The notes under the pieces were generated by a model. It saw only the letters and a list, made by a program, of their open reading frames with translations, had not been told where the DNA came from and did not search any database. This document shows, one piece after another, positions 17,011 to 26,533 of a DNA stretch of 64,000 nucleotides. Location: contig NZ_LT607670.1 of assembly GCF_900095265.1 (NCBI RefSeq), forward strand, positions 1 to 64,000. The letters run 5' to 3'. This stretch comes from Janthinobacterium sp. UMAB-56 (GTDB lineage Bacteria; Pseudomonadota; Gammaproteobacteria; Burkholderiales; Burkholderiaceae_D). The number at the start of each line of letters is the position of its first letter. Position 1 is the stretch's first letter. The position numbers and the translations under genes were made by a program.

Positions 17011-19731
17011 TTACGAGCCAAAATGGTAGTTGAACTCGATCCACCCCTGGCGGCCTTGCGGGCTGAAATTGCCGATCGGGTAGTACGGCCAGCCATTGCT
17101 GGTATCGCGCTTGATTCTGTCGAACACGTTGTTGACGATCAGTGACAGCGTGGCGCGTTCGCTGATGCGGTACACGGTGCTGATATTGGCCAACACCGTC
17201 GGCGTCAGGTAGCCCGTGCCGGCGGCATTCGGCACCTTGCCGTAGCGGCTGACGAGCAAGGTATTCGACCAGTCGCCCGCAGCCCAGTTGACGCTCAGGT
17301 TCAGCTTGTCGGGCCAATCCTTGTTGGTCATCGATTTGGTTTCGTCGGTCACCTCATCACCGACAAATTGCTGCGATTTCTTGCTCAGCACCCTGGCGTA
17401 GTTGGCCTTGAAGGCGAAGCGGCCATAATCCGTCGTGCGCAGCAAGTACTTCAGGCTGACGTCAATGCCGCTGCTGCTTTGCTTGGCCGCGTTGATCGGG
17501 TTGACGGTGATGGTCTTGATCTCGCCCGCCTTGTTCAACGCATTGGCCGCGTAACGCTCGATGCGGCCCACGGTATCGATACAGGTCGGCGAGCTGATGT
17601 CGGCCTTGCCCAGGCGGCAGTCGGATTCGTCGCGCAGCAGCTTGTCGGCGCTCAGATTCGTCACCAGGTCATCGATCTTGATACTCCAGTAGTCGACCGA
17701 GACGTCGAAATTGGAACTCGGCGACCAGACGGCGCCCACGCCGAAGGACTTGCCCTTTTCCGACTGCAGGTCGCGGCTGCCGTTCTGCACATAGTCGGCG
17801 CCAGGCGACTTGTTGGCATATTCGCAGCCTTCGATGGCCTGTCCGGCGGCGTCGCAACGATAGTAATCGGTGGTGCTCGAATAATAGCCTTTGCCGCGGG
17901 CCTGGTAGATATAGTTCATGTCTGGCGCGCGGAAGCTGGTGGCGTAGTTGGCGCGGAACAGCAGCTCGGGCGCGGGACGCAATTCCAGACCGCCGTTGTA
18001 GGTGAACTTGCCTTCCTTGCGGCCGGCAAAGCTGTAGCGGTCATAACGGCCGGCCAGGGTGCCGGTCAGCTTTTCATGCAAGGGCACATTCAATTCCGCG
18101 CCCAGCGCATAGCGCGAACGGGTGCCGGCGGTGACGCCCGAACCGGTGGCGATATTGAAATAGCCCTGGTCGATGCGCGCGTCGGGTTCGTTGCTGAAGC
18201 CCTGCTTGCTCGCTTCGGCAATCGTGGCGATTTTCACCGTGCCGGCAGGCAGCTGGAACAGGTCGCCATTCGTGGCCAAGCTCAGCGTATTCGTCCAGGC
18301 CTTGTCCTTGCTATCGCTGTAGCCGGCGATGCTGTCAAATTCGGCAGCCGTCAGGCGGCGCGACAGGCGCGCCGCATCCGGTGCGTAGATGGCCACGCCC
18401 TTGGCATCCGTGCCCAGCTTGGGTCCCAGGAAGAAGTTGTCGATGTTCGACAACATGCGCGGCGTGTGGCCTTCGCTCTTGTAGATGGACGCGTTGTAGT
18501 TGGCTTCATACTGCCAGGCGGTGCCAGGAATGCGGCCCTTGGCGCCCAGCGAGATGGCCGTGGCCACGTCATCCCAGCTGCGCTTGTAGCGCTGCACGCC
18601 GCCGATTTCCTCGGGCGACATGAAGCGGGTCCACTCTTCGTAGGTGCCGCTGTTCTGGTTCAGGAAGTAGCCATTGCCCAGCGAGGCCGAGGTCCACGAT
18701 GGGCCGCGCGTCGTGTTCACGGTCTTGTTCTTGCCAAGCAGGAAGTCGGCAAACAAGGTCGTATCGGCATCGAGCTCGTAATTAGCGCTGCCAAACACGT
18801 TCTGGCTGCTATTTTTGGTCTGCGTGGTCCAGTAGGTGGGACGGGCTTTCGGGCTGGCGCAATAGGTGCCGTTCTTGGCCTGGTACTTGACGACGCTGCC
18901 GCCGAACAGGTCGCCAAACTGGCTGCAAGTATCGCCCAGGTCCACATAGCGGCCGGACGTGCCTGACGCCATCACGCGGCGCGAAGCGATCGTGGTCGGC
19001 ACGCCCGAGCGGCTGCTCATGAAGTCGCGGTCCATGCTCCACAGCGGGTCGCGCTCGCTCAATTCCACGCTGAACAAGGTATGCAGCTTGTCGAAATTGC
19101 CGCCGCCCGTCAGCTGCACGCGCTGGTTGCCGGCGCCGCCGCGCGAGGTGCCGCCCAGCTTGACGTTGATATCGAAGCCTTCCGCCTGTTTTTTCAGGAT
19201 CACGTTGACCACGCCGGCGATCGCGTCCGAGCCATAGATGGCCGAGGCGCCGCCGTTGAGTATCTCGATGCGATCGACAATGCTGGCCGGGATATTCGCC
19301 AGGTTGGTGAAGTTGACGGCGCCGTCATAGGCGATGGGGAAATCGGCCAGGCGGCGGCCATTCAGCAGGATCAAGGTATGGTTCGGACCCAGGCCGCGCA
19401 GGCTGATGGTATTGGCCGATGGCGTGAAGGTATTGCCGTAATCTTCGCCTTGCGTAAAGCCACTGTTCTGCACCTGGCTAGTCAGCGCGTCGAAGACGTT
19501 CTTGTAGCCCTGCTTGGTGATTTCATCGCCGGTCAGGATGGTGACGGAAGACGGGCCTTCCAGGCTGGCGCGGGGAATGCGCGAACCGGTGACCACGACG
19601 GCTGGCGGGGTGGCCGCTGGCTGCTGAACCGCTGCGGGCGCTTGCGTTTGCGCGTGCGCCTGCCATGCGGTACCGCCCAGGATGGCCAGTACGGCAACGG
19701 TGAGCGGTGGTAACTTGAATTGTATAGGCAT
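17011..19731 (-). CDS. TonB-dependent outer-membrane receptor
   Basis: 906 residues. Signal peptide to about residue 28 (LAILGGTAWQAHAQ), then a plug domain (VVVTGSRIPRASLEG; GLGPNHTLILLNGRRLAD) and a 22-strand-type barrel to the end. The large size and the S/T/Y-rich loops fit receptors of the kind common in Oxalobacteraceae and Xanthomonadaceae for peptides or oligosaccharides rather than a typical siderophore receptor. The C-terminus is HFGS, with the terminal aromatic Phe two residues in. The ATG at 19731 is preferred over an upstream TTG at 19773. The flanking S41 and M14 peptidases suggest a peptide substrate (inference). Confidence 0.93.
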   Translation of the reverse strand: MPIQFKLPPLTVAVLAILGGTAWQAHAQTQAPAAVQQPAATPPAVVVTGSRIPRASLEGPSSVTILTGDEITKQGYKNVFDALTSQVQNSGFTQGEDYGNTFTPSANTISLRGLGPNHTLILLNGRRLADFPIAYDGAVNFTNLANIPASIVDRIEILNGGASAIYGSDAIAGVVNVILKKQAEGFDINVKLGGTSRGGAGNQRVQLTGGGNFDKLHTLFSVELSERDPLWSMDRDFMSSRSGVPTTIASRRVMASGTSGRYVDLGDTCSQFGDLFGGSVVKYQAKNGTYCASPKARPTYWTTQTKNSSQNVFGSANYELDADTTLFADFLLGKNKTVNTTRGPSWTSASLGNGYFLNQNSGTYEEWTRFMSPEEIGGVQRYKRSWDDVATAISLGAKGRIPGTAWQYEANYNASIYKSEGHTPRMLSNIDNFFLGPKLGTDAKGVAIYAPDAARLSRRLTAAEFDSIAGYSDSKDKAWTNTLSLATNGDLFQLPAGTVKIATIAEASKQGFSNEPDARIDQGYFNIATGSGVTAGTRSRYALGAELNVPLHEKLTGTLAGRYDRYSFAGRKEGKFTYNGGLELRPAPELLFRANYATSFRAPDMNYIYQARGKGYYSSTTDYYRCDAAGQAIEGCEYANKSPGADYVQNGSRDLQSEKGKSFGVGAVWSPSSNFDVSVDYWSIKIDDLVTNLSADKLLRDESDCRLGKADISSPTCIDTVGRIERYAANALNKAGEIKTITVNPINAAKQSSSGIDVSLKYLLRTTDYGRFAFKANYARVLSKKSQQFVGDEVTDETKSMTNKDWPDKLNLSVNWAAGDWSNTLLVSRYGKVPNAAGTGYLTPTVLANISTVYRISERATLSLIVNNVFDRIKRDTSNGWPYYPIGNFSPQGRQGWIEFNYHFGS

Positions 19732-19791
19732 CTTTGCGCGTCTCAAGGTTAGGGAGAAGGCGAAAGATATCAAGATGCCAGCAATTACAGA

Positions 19792-19836
19792 ACGAATCGA
19801 TTCGTCTTTCTATATACCATAATTGTTATATAGAAA
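19792..19836. promoter_or_regulatory. Two adjacent palindromes upstream of the TonB receptor
   Basis: A perfect 14-bp palindrome ACGAATCGATTCGT (19792-19805) is followed after one base by a perfect inverted repeat TTTCTATATA-N10-TATATAGAAA (19807-19836). Both lie in the 162-bp gap between the receptor start and the S41 stop, 60-105 bases upstream of the receptor ATG, where an operator or promoter would be. The AT-rich repeat contains several TATA-like -10 candidates on the minus strand. The regulator is unknown. Confidence 0.6.
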
Positions 19837-19893
19837 TATTTACGGGAAGAAACTTGCCGCTGCTCCCAACGCGCAGGAAAACAGAAGCACGCT

Positions 19894-21381
19894 TTATCGT
19901 TTCATTACAGCAATTTCCTTGTAGGCCGGCCGCAGCAGTCGCAGGGCCGTGTCGGCCGGACTCTGCATCGAGCTCAAGAGCCTGCTCGCGCCGGTGACCG
20001 GGACGCAGCTGCCGCTGCTGCGGTAGCGCAGCGCCGCTGCCAGCATGCCTTCCGCCGCATCGCCCAGCTGATGCTGGTAATCGTCCGCCACGTCGCAGGT
20101 CGGCGCCATGCCATCGGCGAAGTCGCCAAAGCCCTTGGCGTTGACACCCTGGAACTGCACGGCAAAATACGTGGTGCCGCAATTGGGCGCAGGATAAAAA
20201 CCGTAGGGCTTGCCGCACGTCGTGCCGCCGATCAGGTTGACTTGCACGTCCACGCCGCGCAAGCCGTTGATGATGGCTTCGCTGGCCGAGCAGGTATTGC
20301 CCGTTGTCAGCAAGGTCACCCGTTTGAGGCCCAGGGAGGGCAAGGGCGTGCCCTTGGGGAGGGGATTCGGGCCGGCGAAGCCCTGGCTTTGCGCATGGAA
20401 TGGCACGGGCGCTCCCGGCCGCGTCTTGTCATTGAAGAGCGTCTGCTCGAAGGTCTTGCCGGTGGTGACTTGTGGACCGGCAATCATGTAGGCGAGCTCG
20501 CTGGCGACATCCAGATAGCCGCCGCCGTTGTAGCGCACATCGAGCACCAGGTCGCTGATGCCGGCCGCCTGGAAGCGGCGCATGGTCTCGACCAGTTGGC
20601 GCTCGGCGACATTATTGTGGCTGTTGAAGGTCAGATAGCCCACCTTGCCCGTGGGCGTGTCGATGATGCGCTCGTTCTGCACGGCGCTGGTGCTCACGTC
20701 CACCGCCGTCAGGTTCACGCTCATGGCCACCCCGTTGCGGCTCAATCCCAGCGTGTGCGTGCCTTGCGCCTTGGGAAACAGGCCGGCGTTGATAATCTTC
20801 GCGCTGGCCGGGTCCGCAGCATAGACGAAGTCGACGCCATCGATGGCTTGCAGCACATCGCCGCGCTGCAAGCCCGCCAGTCCCGCCGGCGAACCCGGCT
20901 CGACGATCGTGACAACGGCACTGCGTGGTGGCGTGGTCCGCGTCAAGGCCAGCAGCATGCCATAACCGAGTTCCACGCCGTTGAGCGAAGCTTCCCATTC
21001 GGCCGTCGTATACGTGAAATGAAACTGGTCCTTGGGCTTGCCTGACGCTGTCGTGGCCGTTGTTTTCAGCACATCGAAATACGCGATGGGCGTGCTGAAG
21101 CTCTGCGGCTGGTACGTGCTCGGCACTTCGCGGTACCACAGATACGTTTCATCGATCCAGCTGCGCACCCACGTCAGTTCATCGAGCAAGGCCCCCTGCT
21201 TGTCGATGCTGCTGCCGCTGCGCGGCGCCTCGCAGCGGTTCGCCACCGTGGAGGCTGCGACCAGCGCCGTCGGACCCGTCGGCGTCACGGGAGGAGCAAC
21301 TGGCGCACCGCCGCCTCCGCCGCCGCAGGCACTCAACAACAATACGAGGGGAATGGCCAGGGAGGAGCGCAGGGAATACAT
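19894..21381 (-). CDS. S41-family carboxyl-terminal processing protease, lipoprotein
   Basis: 495 residues. The lipoprotein signal peptide ends in the lipobox LLSAC followed by a Gly-rich spacer, so it is membrane anchored. A PDZ segment (about 170-240; GSPAGLAGLQRGDVLQAIDGV) precedes an S41 catalytic domain containing LDVRYNGGGYLD and the nucleophile Ser in TCSASEAI near residue 367. It is expected to degrade or trim polypeptides from a C-terminal tail. It lies directly upstream of the TonB receptor on the same strand; the palindromes between them suggest the receptor also has its own promoter. Confidence 0.92.
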   Translation of the reverse strand: MYSLRSSLAIPLVLLLSACGGGGGGAPVAPPVTPTGPTALVAASTVANRCEAPRSGSSIDKQGALLDELTWVRSWIDETYLWYREVPSTYQPQSFSTPIAYFDVLKTTATTASGKPKDQFHFTYTTAEWEASLNGVELGYGMLLALTRTTPPRSAVVTIVEPGSPAGLAGLQRGDVLQAIDGVDFVYAADPASAKIINAGLFPKAQGTHTLGLSRNGVAMSVNLTAVDVSTSAVQNERIIDTPTGKVGYLTFNSHNNVAERQLVETMRRFQAAGISDLVLDVRYNGGGYLDVASELAYMIAGPQVTTGKTFEQTLFNDKTRPGAPVPFHAQSQGFAGPNPLPKGTPLPSLGLKRVTLLTTGNTCSASEAIINGLRGVDVQVNLIGGTTCGKPYGFYPAPNCGTTYFAVQFQGVNAKGFGDFADGMAPTCDVADDYQHQLGDAAEGMLAAALRYRSSGSCVPVTGASRLLSSMQSPADTALRLLRPAYKEIAVMKR

Positions 21382-21454
21382 GAGAAACTTTCCGAAAAGA
21401 AATTATCGAAAAATTATAATGCGTTTTACAAACAGGCGTTGTTTTCTTTGATAC

Positions 21455-21480
21455 AAAAAATGGCGCCCGCAGGCGCCATT
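21455..21480 (-). terminator. Rho-independent terminator of the IOR gene
   Basis: Minus-strand stem AATGGCGCC / GGCGCCATT with a 4-base loop, followed directly by TTTTTTG. It lies 24 bases beyond the oxidoreductase stop and separates it from the S41 gene. Confidence 0.85.
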
Positions 21481-21503
21481 GCTACAACGTTGTGCTCAGC
21501 CCA

Positions 21504-24500
21504 TCACGCCACGGTGGCCGCCACGGGTGCTGCCACGATGGGCGGCAGCGGCGTCGGCGCATTGAAGGCGATCAGGAGACTCGCTTCCTTCTCTTTCGCC
21601 GCCTTCAGATGACGTTCCTTCACATGGCCATAGCCGCGGATATCTTCCGGAATGCTGGCTATCGCCACGGCTTGCGCCAGCTTGGCCGTCGTCAGTTTCG
21701 GCAGCAAGCCACCCACCGTCGCGCGGTATTCGCCGATCAGCGCGCGTTCCATCTTGCGCTCGGCCGTATGGCCGAACACATCGAAGGCCGTGCCGCGCAA
21801 GCCCTTGAACCTGGCCAGCACGCCGAAGGCCTTCAGCATCCACGGGCCATATTCCTTCTTGATCAGATGGCCCTGGCCATCCGTTTTCGCCATGATAGGT
21901 GGCGCCAGGTGGAACTTGAGCTTGATGTCGCCTTCGAACATGGCGGCGATCTTCGCCTGGAAGGCACCGTCCGTGTACAGGCGCGCCACTTCGTACTCGT
22001 CCTTGTAAGCCATCAGCTTGTAGAAGTAACGGGCCACGGCTTCCGTCAGGCGCAAGTGCGGGCCGTTCAAGGCGCTTTCGGCGGCGCGCACCTGCCCGAC
22101 GAAGTCCAGGTACTGCTGCGCATACGCGCGGTCCTGGTAGGCCGTCAGCAGGGCGACTCTTTTTTCGATGATGTCGTCGAGCGTGTCGATGCGCTTGAAT
22201 TCCACCACTTTCGCTGGCGTGGTCATGCGCACCAGGCTGGCCGCATCGTGGGCGCCGGCGCGGCCCCAGTTGAAGGCGGCCTTGTTGAACGCCACCGAGA
22301 CGTTATTCAAGTCGATGGCCTTCATGATCGACGCTTCGGTGAGCGGCACTTTGCCCTTTTGCCAGGCATAACCGAGCATGAACATGTTCGTGGCGATGGA
22401 GTCGCCCATCAGTGCCGTGGCGATCTGGCCCGCGTCGATGAAGTCCACGTGGTCGCTGCCGCAAGCCTTTTCGATTTCCATGCGCGCGGAAGCGCCGGGG
22501 AATTGCCAGTCCGGGTTTTTCACGAAGGCGGCCGTCGACGAGCTGGTCGAGTTGATCATGGCCCAGCTGCGTCCTTCTCCCATGCGCGACAGGGCGTCGC
22601 GGCTGGCCGTGACGATCAAGTCGCAGCCGATCACCAGATCGGCCGCACCGGTGCCGACGCGGGTCGAATGGATGTCTTCCTGGCGGTCGGCCAGGCGCAC
22701 GTGCGACATCACGGGGCCGCCTTTTTGCGCCAGGCCGCTCATGTCGAGCACGGAACAGCCCTTGCCTTCCACGTGGGCCGCCATGGCCAGGATCTGGCCG
22801 ACGGTGACCACGCCCGTGCCACCGATGCCGGTCACTAAAATGCCGAATGGTTCCGCCGTCGAGGGAATGACTGGTGTCGGCAAGGCCGGTACGGCTGGCG
22901 CAGCCTTGTCGGCGGCAGCTGCCTTCTTCGGTTTTTTCAAGCCGCCGCCTTCCACCGTGACAAAACTGGGGCAGAAGCCCGTCGTGCACGAGAAATCCTT
23001 GTTGCAGGACGACTGGTTGATCTGGCGCTTGCGCCCCAGTTCCGTTTCCAGCGGTTCCACCGACAGGCAGTTCGATTGCACGGAACAGTCGCCGCAGCCT
23101 TCGCAGACGGCTTCGTTGATGACGGCGCGCTTGGCCGGATCCGGGTATTCATTGCGTTTCCGGCGGCGGCGTTTTTCCGAGGCGCAGGTCTGGTCGTAAA
23201 TCATGGCCGATACGCCAGGCATGTCACGTAGTTCGCGCTGCACGTCCATCAGTTCCGAACGGTGGCGCACGGTGACGCCTTCCGCCCAGGCGTAATCGTC
23301 CGGGTATTTTTCCGGTTCATCGGTGACGACGATGATGGGACCGACGCCTTCGGCGGCGATCTGGCGCGAAATGATGGCCGGAGACAAAGGCCCGTCGAAT
23401 TCCTGGCCGCCCGTCATGGCCACCGCATCGTTGAACAGGATTTTATAGGTGATGTTCACCTTGGCCGAGACGGCCGCGCGGATGGCCAGGATGCCCGAGT
23501 GGAAATACGTGCCGTCACCAAGATTGGTAAACACGTGCTTTTCATTCGTGAACGGCGCCTGCCCAACCCAGGTGACGCCTTCGGCGCCCATGTGGGTAAA
23601 CGTCGACGTTTCGCGGTCCATCCACAGCACCATGTAGTGGCAGCCGATGCCGGCCAGCGCGCGCGAGCCTTCCGGCACTTTGGTCGAGGTATTGTGCGGG
23701 CAGCCGGAGCAGAAGAACGGCGTGCGGTCCTTTTGCGGATCGGGTTTCGCGCTGATCGCCTTGAGGACGTTTTCCTTCGCTTCCAGATAGGCGATGCGCT
23801 CCTTCACGCGCTGCTCGACGGGATGACCGGCGTAATAGCGCGAAATGCGGCTGGCGATGGCACGGGCGATCATGGCCGGGTTCAGTTCATACGTGGCCGG
23901 CAGCAGCCAGTCGCCGTGGCCCGTGCCCTTCTGGTTGCTCCATTCGCCCGTGTCGTCGAATTTGCCGACCACGCGCGGACGCTCGCCATCCTTCAGGTTG
24001 TAGAGTTCTTCCTTCAAGGCATATTCGAGAATCTGGCGCTTTTCTTCCACCACGAGGATTTCATCGAGACCCTTGGCAAATTCGTGCACGCCGTCCGCTT
24101 CCAGCGGCCAGGTCATGCCGATCTTGTACAAGCGGATGCCGATATCGGACGCCGTCTGTTCGTCAATGCCCAGGTCGGCCAGCGCCTGGCGCGTGTCCAG
24201 GTAGGATTTGCCGGCCGTGATGATGCCGATGCGCGCCTTCGGGCTGTCCCAGATGATTTTATTGAGCTTGTTGGCACGCGCATAGGCCAGCGCCGCATAC
24301 CATTTGTAGCTGTTCATGCGTACTTCTTGTTCCAGCACCGTATCGGGCCAGCGGATGTTCAAGCCACCGGCCGGCATCTCGAAGTCAAGCGGCAAGGTGA
24401 TCTGCACGCGGTCCGGGTCGAAATCGACGGCGGCGCCCGACTCGATGATGTCGGTCACGCATTTCATCGATACCCACAGTCCCGTGTAGCGGCTCATGGC

Positions 24501-25100
24501 CCAAGCGTGCAAGCCATAGTCGATATATTCCTGTACCGAAGAAGGGTACAGCACGGGGATGCCGCAGGCGTTCAGGATATGGTCGGACTGGTGCGCCGTG
24601 GAAGACGACTTGGCCGCATGGTCGTCGCCGGCCAGTACCAGCACGCCGCCGTGCTTGGCGGAACCGGCGTTATTGGCGTGCTTGAACACGTCGCCGCAGC
24701 GGTCGACGCCGGGGCCCTTGCCGTACCACATGCCGAACACGCCATCGTATTTCGCGTCTTCGAACAGATTCGTTTGCTGCGTGCCCCAGACGGCCGTGGC
24801 GGCCAGGTCTTCGTTCAGGCCCGGGTGGAATTTGACGTGGTGTTCATCGAGGTATTTCTTGGCCTTGATCGCCGTCATGTCGACGGACGTCACAGGCGAA
24901 CCGCGGTAACCGGTGATGTAGCCGGCCGTATTCAGGCCAGCCTTCAGATCGCGCTCGCGCTGCAGCATGGGCAGGCGGATCAGCGCTTGCGTGCCCGTCA
25001 TGAAGGCGCGGCCCCGCTCTAGCGTGTATTTATCGTTCAGGGAAATTTCGGACGCGTGCGCGCCCGGCTCAAGACTCGAGCCCTTGATTGGTGCATTCAT
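21504..25100 (-). CDS. Indolepyruvate:ferredoxin oxidoreductase, single-chain (alpha-gamma fusion)
   Basis: 1198 residues. The N-terminal pyruvate-oxidoreductase-like and thiamine diphosphate regions include CSGCPHNTS and GDGTYFHSG (TPP-binding). A ferredoxin-like cysteine cluster follows (CEGCGDCSVQSNC and further CNKDFSC..GFC, about 660-720), and then a gamma domain (GIGGTGVVTVGQILAMAA, about 755 onward). It oxidatively decarboxylates aryl-pyruvates from Trp, Phe or Tyr transamination to the arylacetyl-CoA, reducing ferredoxin. In archaea IorA and IorB are separate; here they are one chain, as is common in aerobic proteobacteria. It lies next to hppD, fitting aromatic amino acid breakdown. 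The ribosome site is GGAGAC. Confidence 0.93.
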   Translation of the reverse strand: MNAPIKGSSLEPGAHASEISLNDKYTLERGRAFMTGTQALIRLPMLQRERDLKAGLNTAGYITGYRGSPVTSVDMTAIKAKKYLDEHHVKFHPGLNEDLAATAVWGTQQTNLFEDAKYDGVFGMWYGKGPGVDRCGDVFKHANNAGSAKHGGVLVLAGDDHAAKSSSTAHQSDHILNACGIPVLYPSSVQEYIDYGLHAWAMSRYTGLWVSMKCVTDIIESGAAVDFDPDRVQITLPLDFEMPAGGLNIRWPDTVLEQEVRMNSYKWYAALAYARANKLNKIIWDSPKARIGIITAGKSYLDTRQALADLGIDEQTASDIGIRLYKIGMTWPLEADGVHEFAKGLDEILVVEEKRQILEYALKEELYNLKDGERPRVVGKFDDTGEWSNQKGTGHGDWLLPATYELNPAMIARAIASRISRYYAGHPVEQRVKERIAYLEAKENVLKAISAKPDPQKDRTPFFCSGCPHNTSTKVPEGSRALAGIGCHYMVLWMDRETSTFTHMGAEGVTWVGQAPFTNEKHVFTNLGDGTYFHSGILAIRAAVSAKVNITYKILFNDAVAMTGGQEFDGPLSPAIISRQIAAEGVGPIIVVTDEPEKYPDDYAWAEGVTVRHRSELMDVQRELRDMPGVSAMIYDQTCASEKRRRRKRNEYPDPAKRAVINEAVCEGCGDCSVQSNCLSVEPLETELGRKRQINQSSCNKDFSCTTGFCPSFVTVEGGGLKKPKKAAAADKAAPAVPALPTPVIPSTAEPFGILVTGIGGTGVVTVGQILAMAAHVEGKGCSVLDMSGLAQKGGPVMSHVRLADRQEDIHSTRVGTGAADLVIGCDLIVTASRDALSRMGEGRSWAMINSTSSSTAAFVKNPDWQFPGASARMEIEKACGSDHVDFIDAGQIATALMGDSIATNMFMLGYAWQKGKVPLTEASIMKAIDLNNVSVAFNKAAFNWGRAGAHDAASLVRMTTPAKVVEFKRIDTLDDIIEKRVALLTAYQDRAYAQQYLDFVGQVRAAESALNGPHLRLTEAVARYFYKLMAYKDEYEVARLYTDGAFQAKIAAMFEGDIKLKFHLAPPIMAKTDGQGHLIKKEYGPWMLKAFGVLARFKGLRGTAFDVFGHTAERKMERALIGEYRATVGGLLPKLTTAKLAQAVAIASIPEDIRGYGHVKERHLKAAKEKEASLLIAFNAPTPLPPIVAAPVAATVA

Positions 25101-25305
25101 TACTTGTCTCCATTATTCTCTGTGCTACGCGTGCAGGTCGGTTGAACTCACACGTACCGGCTGCGCTTTGTGAGCATGCCGGTGCGGAAAAATGACTTGT
25201 TTGTCGTAGACTACCACAGGAAGGCGCGCAGTTCTTTGCTGCGCTGCACTCCCGCGTTTTTACCTTTTTGCTGCTGTTTTTTCTACTATTTTCTACAAAG
25301 CAACA

Positions 25306-26433
25306 TTACGCCGCGTTCGTATCTTTCAGCACGCCGCGCTTGATCTGGTCCAGTTCGATCGATTCGAACAGGGCGCGGAAATTGCCTTCGCCGAAGCCCT
25401 GATCACCCTTGCGCTGGATGATCTCGAAGAAGATCGGACCGATCACCGTCTGCGTGAAGATTTGCAGCAGCAGTTCGCGTTCCGTTTCCGTGCTGTGGCC
25501 ATCGATCAGGATACGCAGGCGGCGCAATTCTTCCAGCTGCTCGCCGTGGTTCGGCAGGCGGCGGTTGACCAGCTCATAGTACGTTTCTATCGTGTCCTGG
25601 AAATCGATACTCGTGTCGCGCATACCTTGCACGGAGGCATAGATATTGTCCGTGCCCAGGGCGATATGCTGGATGCCTTCGCCATGGTACTGGTCCAGGT
25701 ATTCGGCGATCTGCGACTTGTCGTCCGACGATTCATTGATGGGAATGCGAATCTTGCCGCACGGCGAAGTCATGGCCTTCGATTTGAGACCCGTCAGCTT
25801 GCCTTCGATGTCGAAATAGCGCACTTCGCGGAAGTTGAACAGGCTTTCATAGAAGCTCGCCCACTCCTTCATGCGGCCACGATGCACATTGTGCGTCAGG
25901 TGGTCGATATACGTCAGGCCATGGCCGACGGGATTGGCGACGGCGCCGGGAATGGCGACGAAATCGACGTCATAGATGCTGATGTCGCCGATGCCGCCCG
26001 GTGCAGCCGCGTTTGGCTTGTCGGCGCCCTTGCCGCGCCAGCGGTCGACGAAGTACAGCAGGGAATCGCCCACGCCCTTGATGGCGGGGATATTGAGCTC
26101 CATCGGCCCCGTTTTATTGTCGAAACCCCAGGCGCCCAGTTCCAGCGCGCGGCGGTACACAAAGGCCGCGTCGTCGACGCGGATGGCGATGGCGCACACG
26201 GACGGGCCATGATGGCGAGCAAAACGCTGCGCGAACGAATCCTGTTCGGCATTGATGATGAAATTGATGTCGCCCTGACGATACAGGGTCACATCCTTGT
26301 GGCGGTGGCGCGCGATGGCCGTGAAGCCCATGTTCTCGAACAGCTTGCCCAATGCTTTTGGGTCTGGTGCTGCATACTCGACGAACTCGAAACCATCGGT
26401 ACCCATCGGGTTATCCCAAGGCTGAAATTGCAT
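25306..26433 (-). CDS. hppD: 4-hydroxyphenylpyruvate dioxygenase
   Basis: 375 residues, a normal bacterial length. It has two glyoxalase-fold halves; the second contains the DHLTHNVH and GIQHIALGTDNI metal-ligand segments, and the C-terminal GFGEGNFRALFESIELDQIKRG helix gates the active site. It converts 4-hydroxyphenylpyruvate to homogentisate with Fe(II) and O2. The ATG at 26433 has a strong GGAGGAG site; an upstream in-frame start is rejected as it overlaps the divergent promoter. It is divergent from an Lrp/AsnC regulator with a palindrome between them. The downstream homogentisate genes are not in this window. Confidence 0.95.
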   Translation of the reverse strand: MQFQPWDNPMGTDGFEFVEYAAPDPKALGKLFENMGFTAIARHRHKDVTLYRQGDINFIINAEQDSFAQRFARHHGPSVCAIAIRVDDAAFVYRRALELGAWGFDNKTGPMELNIPAIKGVGDSLLYFVDRWRGKGADKPNAAAPGGIGDISIYDVDFVAIPGAVANPVGHGLTYIDHLTHNVHRGRMKEWASFYESLFNFREVRYFDIEGKLTGLKSKAMTSPCGKIRIPINESSDDKSQIAEYLDQYHGEGIQHIALGTDNIYASVQGMRDTSIDFQDTIETYYELVNRRLPNHGEQLEELRRLRILIDGHSTETERELLLQIFTQTVIGPIFFEIIQRKGDQGFGEGNFRALFESIELDQIKRGVLKDTNAA

Positions 26434-26518
26434 GATGTCTCCTCCAAGAAGTAGCGCACAGTATAGGCGTGGGTCGCGGGCATTAAATGCCAAAGATCTC
26501 CCGAACAAGCATGATTTG

Positions 26519-26533
26519 CGCAATAATATTGCG
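26519..26533. promoter_or_regulatory. Candidate Lrp-type operator between hppD and the Lrp-family gene
   Basis: Perfect 15-bp palindrome CGCAATA-A-TATTGCG centred 33 bases upstream of the regulator start and 93 bases upstream of hppD. Size and AT-rich centre resemble sites bound by Lrp/AsnC proteins. Autoregulation and control of hppD are inferred. Confidence 0.6.

Noticed and set aside
23262-25022. 586-codon plus-strand frame opposite the IOR gene
   Set aside because: Antisense shadow: composition is low-complexity (H, Q, R, D rich), there is no ribosome site, and the minus strand encodes an obvious enzyme.
25101-25305. GC-rich stem GCGCAG/CTGCGC as terminator of hppD
   Set aside because: The stem exists but lacks a T-run on the minus strand; too weak to annotate. 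The rest of this 205-base gap shows only the IOR ribosome site.
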